Source: Paracoccaceae bacterium
Lineage (GTDB): Bacteria > Pseudomonadota > Alphaproteobacteria > Rhodobacterales > Rhodobacteraceae
Assembly (NCBI GenBank): GCA_016124615.1
Contig: WGNF01000006.1
Span: 124,001-188,000 of the forward strand
Length of the DNA stretch: 64,000 nucleotides
Reading direction: 5' to 3'
Below the pieces are notes generated by a model. The model searched no databases, was not told where the DNA came from, and was given only the letters and a program-made list of their open reading frames with translations. The position numbers and the translations under genes are program-made. Positions 1-7,962 of this stretch are shown piece by piece. Positions within the stretch are counted from its first letter, which is position 1. Every line of letters starts with the position of its first letter.

Positions 1-19
1 GAGTCGGGGGCGTTGAGTT

Positions 20-505
20 TTGGTTGCCTATAGTCTTCCCCCGGCGATTCCGGCTGCCATCACGCAGTCGGCTGATATCGTCTCTGCGCGATCCTTTGGT
101 CAGGTTTTTCGTGTCGCGGCACCGGTGTTCCCGACGCTGGGGGCGGACGATCGCACACTCGACTGCACGATGACCGAAGCGACGCCGACGGTGGCTACGC
201 GGTTCGAGATCCGCTATTCGGCGGACGCGCAACGGGCCATGATCGGGCATTTCATTGTCTCGCCCCGGCAAAATGACATCATAGCTGCCAAAGTGCTGGA
301 CAACACCCCGGACCGGCTGGAGCTTCAGTGGTCGGTGCCCGACGTTCTGTTGCAGACTTGGCCTTACGCGACCCGGCAAACCGTGGTCTATCGCGCGATC
401 TATGTGTTCGACACGCAGTCGATCTTCATGCTTCAGGACTTTCCGGAAGGCTTGGTGACCATAACCGCCCCACAATCGAGAGGAACCTGCCGTGCCGTTC
501 CGTGA
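20..505 (+). CDS. Unrecognised small protein, first of three tandem paralogues
   Basis: The product is 161 residues with a proposed TTG start; an in-frame TGA at 14-16 means the gene cannot extend further left in this frame. I do not recognise the family. It aligns by eye with the next two genes: a TLDC motif near residue 46-49, a central aromatic-rich stretch with an RYSADAQRAMIG segment, an LQWSVPDV motif, a VVYRAIYVFD segment, and a terminal GTC (Cys about 157). The two shared cysteines could form a disulfide, which suggests export. Unlike the third copy, no convincing signal peptide is visible, so the start could be wrong or the copy degenerate. Confidence 0.5.
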   Translation: MVAYSLPPAIPAAITQSADIVSARSFGQVFRVAAPVFPTLGADDRTLDCTMTEATPTVATRFEIRYSADAQRAMIGHFIVSPRQNDIIAAKVLDNTPDRLELQWSVPDVLLQTWPYATRQTVVYRAIYVFDTQSIFMLQDFPEGLVTITAPQSRGTCRAVP

Positions 506-535
506 TCCTTTGGCCGCAAGAGTCGGCACTGCACC

Positions 536-1039
536 GTGCGTTCGTTTCGGGGCGCTGAAGCCGTGGTGATGGCGCTGCCGCCCCCCGTCGCAGTGATCCT
601 GCTGCCGGTTGATCCGGATCGGGCCGCGGTCGGTGAGCTGATCCGTGTTGCGGCGACGCGGTTTCCCGCCCTCGGCCCGGATGACGTGACGCTGGACTGC
701 AACGTGCCCCCGCGTGACCTGCTGATCGCACCGCATTTCCAGCTGCACTATTCGCTGGCCGCAACGCGCGCGATGGTCGGGCAGTTTCACGTTGCAGAAG
801 GGCAGGCCGACCCGATCAACGCCAGGATCACCGATGCGTCGGCTGCGCATCTGCAACTGGAATGGAAGGTGCCGAACGTGAATGTGGATAGCTTCACCGC
901 CCTCCCACCGCAGACAGTCCGCTATACAGCGACCTATGTCTTTGCCACGAAAAAGATAATCCTCGGCTGGGACAGCGGAAACATCTTGTATGACAAAGGC
1001 ATCCCCCAGACCGATGGGTCATGCGCGCCGACGCCCTGA
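536..1039 (+). CDS. Unrecognised small protein, second tandem paralogue
   Basis: The product is 167 residues from a GTG start; an ATG at 569 (residue 12) is an alternative. It shares with its neighbours the pattern FPALGPDDVTLDC, then a LHYS..ATRAMVG segment, LEWKVPNV, a VRYTATYVF segment and a final GSC close to the C-terminus. The reading frame is the same as that of the upstream paralogue, which ends at TGA 503-505, and it stays open through the 30-bp gap. The N-terminus has a proline-rich hydrophobic stretch but no clean signal peptide. Function is unknown. The paired cysteines (about 55 and 163) are conserved across all three copies. Confidence 0.55.
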   Translation: MRSFRGAEAVVMALPPPVAVILLPVDPDRAAVGELIRVAATRFPALGPDDVTLDCNVPPRDLLIAPHFQLHYSLAATRAMVGQFHVAEGQADPINARITDASAAHLQLEWKVPNVNVDSFTALPPQTVRYTATYVFATKKIILGWDSGNILYDKGIPQTDGSCAPTP

Positions 1040-1105
1040 CGCCCGCGGCCCTTGTGCCCGATGCCGGGTCCCACGCTATTTCGTGACGTCAAAGGAGTAC
1101 CAACC

Positions 1106-1555
1106 ATGCGATTGTTTCTCTCGCTCGCCGCCGCGGGCCTCTTGCTGAGCGGTGCCAATGCTGCCGCCGCGACAGGCACGACCAAGTTCACCGTACCGCC
1201 TGGCGCCAAGTTCATCGACTGCAGGATCGCCGATCCGCAGGCATTCACCTCGAGCCGGATTGTTTTGCTTTATCAACCCGAACTGAAGGAGATGCACGTC
1301 ATCGACGGGGCGATCAACGAGGTTTACGCCCGTCCAATCGAAGTGGACGTGTCCGAGGACACGCCGCAACACGTCGTCATGAGCTGGGTGGTGAAGAACC
1401 TGCCGGGCCATACGAACAACGGTCAAACGGTCGCGGCAGACATCAAGTACAACGTGATCTACGTGAAGGCCTCGCAGAGCATCATCGTCGTGGCGCAGAT
1501 CCTGGCCTACGATAACCGACTCTATCAGAGCGCCGGCACCTGCACCGTGAAGTGA
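1106..1555 (+). CDS. Secreted small protein, third tandem paralogue
   Basis: The product is 149 residues. The ATG at 1106 is chosen because AAAGGAG lies at 1091-1097 with good spacing and because it yields a typical signal peptide: MRLFLSLAAAGLLLSGANAA, with probable cleavage after an Ala-rich site near residue 20-22. The mature part repeats the family pattern: FIDC (Cys39), a LLYQPELKEMHV segment, MSWVVKNLPG, IKYNVIYVKASQSI and AGTC (Cys146). It is probably periplasmic or secreted, with a disulfide joining the two cysteines. It is the only copy of the three with an intact export signal and a strong ribosome binding site. Function unknown. Confidence 0.7.
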   Translation: MRLFLSLAAAGLLLSGANAAAATGTTKFTVPPGAKFIDCRIADPQAFTSSRIVLLYQPELKEMHVIDGAINEVYARPIEVDVSEDTPQHVVMSWVVKNLPGHTNNGQTVAADIKYNVIYVKASQSIIVVAQILAYDNRLYQSAGTCTVK

Positions 1556-1644
1556 GCTTGGTCGGGCCGCTTTCCCTTGACCTTCGGCGCCCGAGGGGCC
1601 TTATTCCCCCCACACGTTCACTCTCGCGCGAAAGGATTGCTCCG

Positions 1645-2244
1645 ATGGCATTCGAACTTCCCGATCTTCCCTATGCTCACGACGCGCTGGCTGCCTACGG
1701 CATGTCGAAAGAGACGCTGGAATACCACCATGACCTGCACCACAAGGCTTATGTCGACAACGGCAACAAGCTGATCGCGGGCACCGAGTGGGAAGGCAAG
1801 TCCGTGGAAGACATCGTCCGCGGCACCTATCAGGCGGGCGCCGTGGCGCAAAACGGCATCTTCAACAACGCCTCGCAGCACTGGAACCATGCCCAGTTCT
1901 GGGAAATGATGGCGCCGGGCGCCAAGGGCATGCCGGGCGAGCTGGAAAAGGCGATCACCGAGGCGTTCGGCTCGGTGCAGAAGTTCAAGGACGACTTCGC
2001 CGCCGCCGGTGCGGGCCAGTTCGGCTCGGGCTGGGCCTGGCTCGTGAAGGACAAGGACGGCAGCCTGAAGGTGACGAAGACCGAGAACGGGGTGAACCCG
2101 CTCTGCTTCGGTCAGACCGCGCTGCTGGGCTGCGACGTGTGGGAGCATAGCTACTACATCGACTACCGCAACAAGCGCCCGGCCTACCTCGCGAACTTCG
2201 TCAACACGCTTGTGAACTGGGAAAACGTCGCGTCGCGCCTCTGA
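1645..2244 (+). CDS. sodB: Superoxide dismutase, Fe/Mn family
   Basis: The 199-residue protein converts superoxide to hydrogen peroxide and oxygen in the cytoplasm. It begins MAFELPDLPY as in iron-type SODs. It carries the metal-ligand regions: the EYHHDLHHKAY helix, FNNASQHWNH and the family signature DVWEHSYY. FNNASQHWNH is closer to Fe-type than Mn-type enzymes, though cambialism cannot be excluded. The start at 1645 is preferred to the longer frame because AAAGGA at 1631-1636 precedes it and the homology begins there. The next gene follows after only 7 bp, so the two may be cotranscribed. Confidence 0.95.
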   Translation: MAFELPDLPYAHDALAAYGMSKETLEYHHDLHHKAYVDNGNKLIAGTEWEGKSVEDIVRGTYQAGAVAQNGIFNNASQHWNHAQFWEMMAPGAKGMPGELEKAITEAFGSVQKFKDDFAAAGAGQFGSGWAWLVKDKDGSLKVTKTENGVNPLCFGQTALLGCDVWEHSYYIDYRNKRPAYLANFVNTLVNWENVASRL

Positions 2245-2251
2245 CCCTGGC

Positions 2252-3142
2252 GTGATCGACCGTCGAACCTTGCTGAAAGGCCTGCTGGGGGTCCCCCTGG
2301 CAGGCCTTGCCGCTTCGGTCTACGGCTTCTTCGTGGAACCGGCGCTGGAACTGCGCGTGCAACGCTGGGCGATCAGGCCGCAGGGCTGGCCGACCGGCCA
2401 GCGGCTGCGGATTGCGATCCTGACCGATCTGCACATGTCCGAGCCCTATGTGACGCTCGACCGGCTGGCCCGCGTCGTCGCCCGCACCAATGCACTGAAG
2501 CCCGACCTGACGGTGGTGCTGGGCGACCTGCCGGCCTCGTCCCCCTATGTCAGCCGCCGCATCCCGCCAGAGGAAACGTGCCCGGTGCTGGCCAACCTGT
2601 CGGCGCCGCTGGGTGTGCATGCGGTGCTGGGCAATCACGACTGGTGGCAGGACCGCATGGCGCAGAAACGCCGCGCCGGGCCGACGCGGTCGGGCCTTGC
2701 GCTGGCGGCGAATGGCATCCCGGTGCTGGAAAATCGCGCGATCCGGCTGGGCGAGGGGGCGGCGGCGTTCTGGCTGGCAGGACTGGGCGACCAGATCGCC
2801 TTTCCCGACGGCAAGGGTCACTGGACTGGGGTGGACGATCTGCCCGCCACGCTGGCGCAGGTGACCGATGACGCCCCGGTGATCCTTCTGGCGCATGAGC
2901 CCGACATCTTCCCGCAGGTGCCGCGCCGGGTGGCGCTGACCCTGAGCGGGCACACCCACGGCGGGCAGGTGCGCCTGTTCGGCTGGTCGCCGGTGGTGCC
3001 GTCGGACTATGGCAACCGCTACGCCTACGGCCCGGTCGAAGAGAACGGCCACCATCTGGTGGTGTCGGGGGGCATCGGCTATTCCGGCATCCCGGTGCGG
3101 TTCGGGATGCCGCCAGAGATTACCGTGGTCGATCTGGGCTGA
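2252..3142 (+). CDS. Metallophosphoesterase, possibly Tat-exported (YaeI/YkoQ-like)
   Basis: The protein is 296 residues from a GTG start. It carries the calcineurin-like metal-binding motifs in order: ILTDLHMSE (D-x-H), VVLGDLPA (GD), GNHDWW (GNHD), a histidine in LAHEPDIF, and LSGHTHGGQV (GHTHGG). The N-terminus reads MIDRRTLLKGLLGVPLAGLA, an arginine pair before a hydrophobic segment, which suggests Tat export or a membrane anchor. Relatives are broad-specificity phosphodiesterases or UDP-diacylglucosamine-type hydrolases; the substrate here is unknown. It follows sodB by 7 bp and converges on the LOG gene. Confidence 0.85.
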   Translation: MIDRRTLLKGLLGVPLAGLAASVYGFFVEPALELRVQRWAIRPQGWPTGQRLRIAILTDLHMSEPYVTLDRLARVVARTNALKPDLTVVLGDLPASSPYVSRRIPPEETCPVLANLSAPLGVHAVLGNHDWWQDRMAQKRRAGPTRSGLALAANGIPVLENRAIRLGEGAAAFWLAGLGDQIAFPDGKGHWTGVDDLPATLAQVTDDAPVILLAHEPDIFPQVPRRVALTLSGHTHGGQVRLFGWSPVVPSDYGNRYAYGPVEENGHHLVVSGGIGYSGIPVRFGMPPEITVVDLG

Positions 3143-3155
3143 GGCAGGGCCCGCC

Positions 3156-3713
3156 TCAGGACAAGGCGGCCCGCAGCGCCGGGGCAAGGGCGGCGACATC
3201 GGGCACGGCGGTGACGAAGTCGCGCATCTCGGCCGGGGCGAAGCCCTCGGCGATGAGGTGATCCATCAGGCGCAGCAGCGGCTGCCAGTAGCCTTCGGTA
3301 TCCAGCAGGAAGATCGGCCGCGCGTGCAGGTCAAGCTGGCGCCAGGTCAGCACCTCGAAGAATTCATCCAGCGTGCCCGCGCCGCCGGGCAGCACCAGGA
3401 TGGCATCGGAGTTCATGAACATGACCTTCTTGCGCTCGTGCATCGTCTCGGTGATCACGAGGGTCGACAGGTCGCGCTTGCCCTGTTCGTGGCGGAAAAG
3501 ATGGGTCGGGATCACGCCGAAGGTCGTGGCACCCGCGCTCTGCGCGGTGCGCGCCACCTCGCCCATCAGCCCGACATCGCCCGCGCCATAGACCAGCCGC
3601 CAGCCTTCGGCCGCGATCAGCGCCCCAACCGCCTGTGCCGCTTCGGTGTAGGACGGTCTGGCGCCGGGGCGGGAGCCGCAATAAACACAGACAGAGCGCA
3701 AGGGGCGGGGCAT
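3156..3713 (-). CDS. LOG family protein (TIGR00730)
   Basis: The 185-residue product has the LOG signature PGGAGTLDEFFE plus an N-terminal VCVYCGSRPG nucleotide-binding loop and RLVYGAGDVGLMG. Members are usually cytokinin riboside 5'-monophosphate phosphoribohydrolases or related nucleoside-monophosphate hydrolases, formerly misnamed lysine decarboxylases. The start is placed at 3713 because homology begins at MPRPLRSVCV; the open frame continues upstream without family similarity. It is divergent from the LysM gene and converges on the metallophosphoesterase, with a GC-rich imperfect hairpin across the convergent ends. Confidence 0.88.
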   Translation of the reverse strand: MPRPLRSVCVYCGSRPGARPSYTEAAQAVGALIAAEGWRLVYGAGDVGLMGEVARTAQSAGATTFGVIPTHLFRHEQGKRDLSTLVITETMHERKKVMFMNSDAILVLPGGAGTLDEFFEVLTWRQLDLHARPIFLLDTEGYWQPLLRLMDHLIAEGFAPAEMRDFVTAVPDVAALAPALRAALS

Positions 3714-3818
3714 CGGCACATCGCTTTTTTGAAAGGGGTTGCTTTGGCCCCTGATAGCGGGGTTCATAGGGTCACTCAAGCGCTGGCCGGGGTCGGCCAA
3801 CTTGTCGGGGAAGACGGA

Positions 3819-5378
3819 ATGAAGGGCTGGAACGAACTGGGCACGGGCGCCAAGGCTGGCGTCGCCGCCGTCGTGGTGGTTGCCGTGGCGGCGGGCGCCT
3901 ATCTGTGGCTGCGGCCCGCGCCACCGGCAAAGCCGCCGCAAGCACCTGCGGCCGCACAGGCCCCCGCTGCAAGCACGCCCGCGCCCGCCGCACCGGCCCC
4001 GGCTCCGGCCGGACAGGCTACGACCCAGACGACCCCACAGGCGGCCGCCGCACCCACGGCCCCGGCACCCACGGCCGCCGTGCCCGCGCCTGCCGCAGCC
4101 CCGGCGGTGCCAAGCTTCGATATCGTCCGCGTGACCCCCGATGGCAGCGCGACCGTCGCCGGTCGGGCCGAGGGTGGTGCCACGGTCGATGTGCGGGTCG
4201 ATGACGCCTCTGCCGCCACCGCATCCGTGGATGGCGGGGGTCATTTCGCGGCGCTATTCAGCCTTGCCCCGTCCGACGCCGCCCGTGTCGTGACGTTGGT
4301 CGAGACGCTGGCCGACGGCACCAAGGTGACCTCGACCCAAAGCGTCATCATCGCGCCCACGCCCAAGGCACCGGCGGAAACCGCAACCGCGGCCCCGGCG
4401 GCGACGGCCGCCGAACAGCCGACGCCGGTGGCCGAGGTTGCGGCGCCCGCGACGACCGCAGCGGCAACCCCGGTGACCTCCGACGCCACGCAACCGGCCG
4501 TCACTGCAACCGCCGCGGCCACGGCAACCACCACCGCGACGGCCACGACGACGACCAGCACGGCGCAGCCCGGCGCCCCGGCGACCGCGCCCGCCGAAAC
4601 CCAGACGGCCGCCGCGCCATCCGCGACGGCCCAGCCTGCCGCAACCGCGCCCGCGGTCGCCGCTGCGCCCGCGGTCGCCGCTGCGCCCGCGTCCACGGCG
4701 GCACCGGGCGCCACGACCGAAACGGCGGCGCTGCCGGGCGCCATCGCCCCGGCGCCTGAAGCGCTGCCGGGCGTGCCCGCGCAACCGGCGGCCCCGGCGG
4801 GTGGTGCCGCCCCGGCTGCCGCGCAGGCACCTGCCGTTCTGCTGGCCGACAAGGGTGGCGTCACCGTCCTGCAACCCGCCGCGCCCACAACCGAGTCGTT
4901 GCAGAACATCGGCATCGACGCGATCGCCTATTCCGAAACGGGTGCGGTCGAACTGTCCGGGCACGGCGCGGCCAGCGCCAATGTGCGCATCTACATCGAC
5001 AATTCGCCCGTCATCACCGTCAAGATCGGCGCCGATGGCAAATGGAAGCTGACGCTGCCGGAACTGCACGAAGGCGTCTACACGCTGCGCGCCGATCAGA
5101 TCGACGCCACCGGCAAGGTCACCTCGCGGTTCGAGACGCCGTTCAAACGCGAATCCGCCACCGCGCTGGCCTCGGCCGGGGTGATCGGCGGGCCATCGGT
5201 GGGGGTGCGCGCGGCGATCATCACCGTGCAGCCGGGCTATACGCTCTGGGGGATCGCACAGGCGAACTACGGTCAGGGCATCCTGTACGTGAAGGTGTTC
5301 GCCGCCAACCGCGACCAGATCCGCAACCCCGACCTGATCTATCCCGGTCAGGTCTTCGCGGTGCCCGGCGGCAACTGA
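3819..5378 (+). CDS. LysM domain protein with long Ala/Pro/Thr-rich linker
   Basis: The protein is 519 residues. The N-terminus MKGWNELGTGAKAGVAAVVV begins a membrane anchor (about residues 11-27). A Pro/Ala linker follows, then an Ig-like region beginning PSFDIVRVTPDGSATV, a long Ala/Thr/Pro low-complexity stretch (about 185-340), and a second Ig-like region near AIAYSETGAVELSGHG. A C-terminal LysM module ends it: ITVQPGYTLWGIAQANYG with IRNPDLIYPGQVFAVP. LysM binds peptidoglycan glycan chains, so it is probably an inner-membrane-anchored periplasmic protein contacting the wall. The linker contains short in-frame DNA repeats (around 4649-4690). It resembles LysM proteins common in Rhodobacterales; enzymatic function is not apparent. 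Confidence 0.85.
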   Translation: MKGWNELGTGAKAGVAAVVVVAVAAGAYLWLRPAPPAKPPQAPAAAQAPAASTPAPAAPAPAPAGQATTQTTPQAAAAPTAPAPTAAVPAPAAAPAVPSFDIVRVTPDGSATVAGRAEGGATVDVRVDDASAATASVDGGGHFAALFSLAPSDAARVVTLVETLADGTKVTSTQSVIIAPTPKAPAETATAAPAATAAEQPTPVAEVAAPATTAAATPVTSDATQPAVTATAAATATTTATATTTTSTAQPGAPATAPAETQTAAAPSATAQPAATAPAVAAAPAVAAAPASTAAPGATTETAALPGAIAPAPEALPGVPAQPAAPAGGAAPAAAQAPAVLLADKGGVTVLQPAAPTTESLQNIGIDAIAYSETGAVELSGHGAASANVRIYIDNSPVITVKIGADGKWKLTLPELHEGVYTLRADQIDATGKVTSRFETPFKRESATALASAGVIGGPSVGVRAAIITVQPGYTLWGIAQANYGQGILYVKVFAANRDQIRNPDLIYPGQVFAVPGGN

Positions 5379-5477
5379 CCCGCGCGGGCCGGGGCATCCG
5401 GAGGGCACCTAGCCATCCGGGGCACTGGCCTTTCCGTGCCGACCGTCCTAGGTATGCCCGCAACCGAGGAGACGGAC

Positions 5478-7313
5478 ATGAGCCATACCGAAGCAGGCGC
5501 AGCCGGGGGCGGCCGCAAGGGCACCCTGCGCACCATCCGCCGTATCCTGCCTTACCTCTGGCCCAAGGGGCAGGTCTGGGTGAAGCGCCGCGTGGTGGCC
5601 TCGCTGGTGGCGCTGGTGCTGGCGCAGGTCGCCTCGCTCACGACGCCGTTCTTCTACAAGGCGGCGGTCGACAGCCTTGTCGGCAAGTCGCATGATCAGG
5701 TCTGGCTGTTCACGATCGGCGCCATCGGGCTGACGATCGCCTATGGCATCGGCCGGCTTTTCAACGTCGGCTTCGGCGAGTTGCGCGATGCTATCTTTGT
5801 GCGGGTCGGTCAGCGCGCGCTGCGGCAACTGGCGCTGGAGACGTTCACCCACATCCACCGCCTGTCGATGCGCTACCACATCACGCGCAAGACCGGCGGC
5901 CTCAGCCGGGTTATCGAACGCGGTGTGAAGGGCGTCGATTTCCTGTTGCGCTTCACGCTGTTTTCGGTCGGGCCGCTGGTGCTGCAACTGATCATCGTGC
6001 TGACCATCTTCGCCTCACTGTTTTCGGTCTGGTATGCGCTGGTCGTGCTGATCTCGATCACCGCCTATGTGCTGTTCACCTTCCGGGTGACGGAATGGCG
6101 GGTGCAGATCCGGCGCGAGATGAACACGCAGGACACCGACGCCAACCAGAAGGCGATCGACAGCCTGCTGAACTTCGAGACGGTGAAGTATTTCGGCGCC
6201 GAGGCGCGCGAGGCGATGCGCTACGACGGCGCGATGGAACGCTACGAGGCGGCGGCGGTGAAGACCGGCCAGTCGCTGTCGTTCTTGAACTTCGGGCAGG
6301 CGCTGCTGATCACGCTGGGACTTGTCGCGGTGATGGTGATGGCGGCGCTGGGGGTGCAGCAGGGCAAGCTGTCGGTTGGCGATTTCGTCATGGTCAACGC
6401 CTACATGATGCAGATCACCCAGCCGCTGGGCTTTCTTGGCACCGTCTACCGCGAAATCCGTCAGTCGCTGATCGACATGTCGGACATGTTCGACCTGCTC
6501 GACCAACCCGCCGAGATCATCGACAGCCCGGATGCCAAGCCGCTGAAGGTGGCGGGCGGCGACGTGCTGCTGGACAACGTGTTTTTCGGCTACGAGGCGG
6601 CGCGGCCGATCCTGAAGGGCGTCACCATCCATGTGCCCGCTGGCCATACGGTGGCGATCGTCGGCCCCTCCGGCTCTGGCAAGTCCACCATCGGGCGGCT
6701 GCTGTTCCGGTTCTACGAGGTGACCGGTGGCGCGCTGAAGATCGACGGGCAGGACGTGCGCGACGTGACGCAGGACAGCCTGCACGCCCAGATCGGGGTG
6801 GTGCCGCAGGATACGGTGCTGTTCAATGACACCGTGATCTACAACATCGCCTACGGGCGGCCGACCGCCAGCCCGGCCGAGATCGAGGCAGCGGCGCGGG
6901 CGGCGAAGATCCACGATTTCATCATGTCGCTGCCCGAGGGTTACCAGACCAAGGTCGGCGAACGTGGGCTGAAACTGTCGGGCGGCGAAAAGCAGCGCGT
7001 GGGCATCGCCCGCACGCTGCTGAAGAACCCGCCGATCCTGCTCTTGGATGAAGCGACCTCGGCGCTGGACACCCAGACCGAGCGCGACATTCAGGAAAGC
7101 CTGAAGGCGATGGGCCAGGGCCGCACCGTGATCACCATCGCCCACCGCCTTTCCACCATCGCCGACGCCGACCGCATCGTGGTGCTGGAACAGGGCGTGA
7201 TCGTCGAAGAGGGCCGTCACGACGATCTGCTGGCCCGCGGCGGCCGCTACGCGGCGATGTGGAACCGCCAGTCGTCCGAGGTCGAGGAAGAGGGCGAAGA
7301 GGCGGCGGCCTGA
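5478..7313 (+). CDS. ABC exporter of the Atm1/HMT1 family
   Basis: The 611-residue half-transporter has an N-terminal six-helix membrane domain and a C-terminal ATPase. ATPase motifs are Walker A GPSGSGKST, signature LSGGEKQRVGIA, Walker B ILLLDEATSALD and the H-loop IAHRLSTI. The membrane domain contains NFETVKYFGAEAREAMRYD, characteristic of Atm1/ABCB7 proteins, which export glutathione-linked sulfur or metal species for Fe-S assembly and metal detoxification. Start 5478 is preferred over 5436 because GAGGA at 5465-5469 precedes it. It would work as a homodimer in the inner membrane. Confidence 0.9.
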   Translation: MSHTEAGAAGGGRKGTLRTIRRILPYLWPKGQVWVKRRVVASLVALVLAQVASLTTPFFYKAAVDSLVGKSHDQVWLFTIGAIGLTIAYGIGRLFNVGFGELRDAIFVRVGQRALRQLALETFTHIHRLSMRYHITRKTGGLSRVIERGVKGVDFLLRFTLFSVGPLVLQLIIVLTIFASLFSVWYALVVLISITAYVLFTFRVTEWRVQIRREMNTQDTDANQKAIDSLLNFETVKYFGAEAREAMRYDGAMERYEAAAVKTGQSLSFLNFGQALLITLGLVAVMVMAALGVQQGKLSVGDFVMVNAYMMQITQPLGFLGTVYREIRQSLIDMSDMFDLLDQPAEIIDSPDAKPLKVAGGDVLLDNVFFGYEAARPILKGVTIHVPAGHTVAIVGPSGSGKSTIGRLLFRFYEVTGGALKIDGQDVRDVTQDSLHAQIGVVPQDTVLFNDTVIYNIAYGRPTASPAEIEAAARAAKIHDFIMSLPEGYQTKVGERGLKLSGGEKQRVGIARTLLKNPPILLLDEATSALDTQTERDIQESLKAMGQGRTVITIAHRLSTIADADRIVVLEQGVIVEEGRHDDLLARGGRYAAMWNRQSSEVEEEGEEAAA

Positions 7314-7329
7314 CGGGCCCTATGGCCCG
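7314..7329. terminator. Hairpin at convergent gene ends
   Basis: CGGGCC-CTAT-GGCCCG is a perfect 6-bp stem immediately after the ABC exporter stop. It overlaps the end of the convergent toxin gene. There is no T-tract on either strand, so intrinsic termination is uncertain. Confidence 0.35.
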
Positions 7330-7634
7330 AAGACGTCCCGAAACCGCTCGATCTGGTGCATCCGTTCGTGCAGGACGGTGACGATGCCGACTTCGCCGCC
7401 GCTCAGCCAGCGCCAGTAGACGATGTGGCTTTCGTAGCGGAAGAAATACCCCTCGACGCCGAATTCCGCCGGGATCGGTTTTGAGGCGACGCCGTTGGTG
7501 GCGATCCGGTCGAACGCTGTGAACAGGCCCATGATGTAGCGATCAGCCTGTTCGGCCCCCCAACGGTCGCGGGTGTAACGGTAAATCTCGTCGATCCGGA
7601 ACGCCGCCGCAGCCTGAACCCGCACCTGCGGCAT
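7320..7634 (-). CDS. RelE/ParE-family toxin
   Basis: The 104-residue protein has the ParE-like layout. An N-terminal helix contains AAAAFRIDEIYRYTRDRWG, followed by GLFTAFDRIATNG, then beta strands with YFFRYESHIVYWRW, GEVGIVTVLHERMH and a C-terminal tail. ParE toxins usually poison DNA gyrase, and RelE relatives cleave mRNA at the ribosome; the ParD-like partner favours ParE. It lies 6 bp downstream of its antitoxin in the same operon, the normal antitoxin-first order. The toxin gene ends against the ABC exporter. Confidence 0.85.
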   Translation of the reverse strand: MPQVRVQAAAAFRIDEIYRYTRDRWGAEQADRYIMGLFTAFDRIATNGVASKPIPAEFGVEGYFFRYESHIVYWRWLSGGEVGIVTVLHERMHQIERFRDVFGP

Positions 7635-7640
7635 CCTGCA

Positions 7641-7895
7641 TCAGCGCTGGTTGCGCGCAATCACATCGGCCGCGGTCAGTGGCGCATAGCTCGCCTCCGG
7701 TGCCGCGAACGCCTGCGCCAGTTCTGCCTTCAACCGGACGAATGCCAGTTGCTCTGCCCGCTCCTTGTCGCGCCGGATCAGGTCGCGGATGTATTCGCTG
7801 ACGTTCTCGTAAGACCCGGCCTCACCGACATTCGCGGCAACGAACTCGCTCAGGGCACCGCCAAGGCGAACGGTCATCGTCGTAGTGCGGGTCAT
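7641..7895 (-). CDS. ParD-like ribbon-helix-helix antitoxin
   Basis: The 84-residue protein has an N-terminal beta strand MTRTTTMTVRLGGALSEFV followed by helices with SYENVSEYIRDLIRRDKE, the CopG/ParD ribbon-helix-helix fold. The C-terminal region beyond about residue 45 should wrap the toxin. Such antitoxins bind their own promoter with the toxin and autorepress. The gap of about 65 bp to dnaB (7896-7962) would contain the operator; it holds ATATAACCAATAT, a short AT-rich, partly palindromic stretch. Confidence 0.85.
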   Translation of the reverse strand: MTRTTTMTVRLGGALSEFVAANVGEAGSYENVSEYIRDLIRRDKERAEQLAFVRLKAELAQAFAAPEASYAPLTAADVIARNQR

Positions 7896-7962
7896 CTCTC
7901 GGGACTCCGGAGGGGGCTTGCGTATTCAATATAACCAATATCGAAGACGCGACAAGCCTTGC

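Noticed and set aside
3009..3818. Upstream extension of the LysM gene's frame
   Set aside because: It overlaps the metallophosphoesterase and the LOG gene; the membrane-anchor start at 3819 is more sensible.
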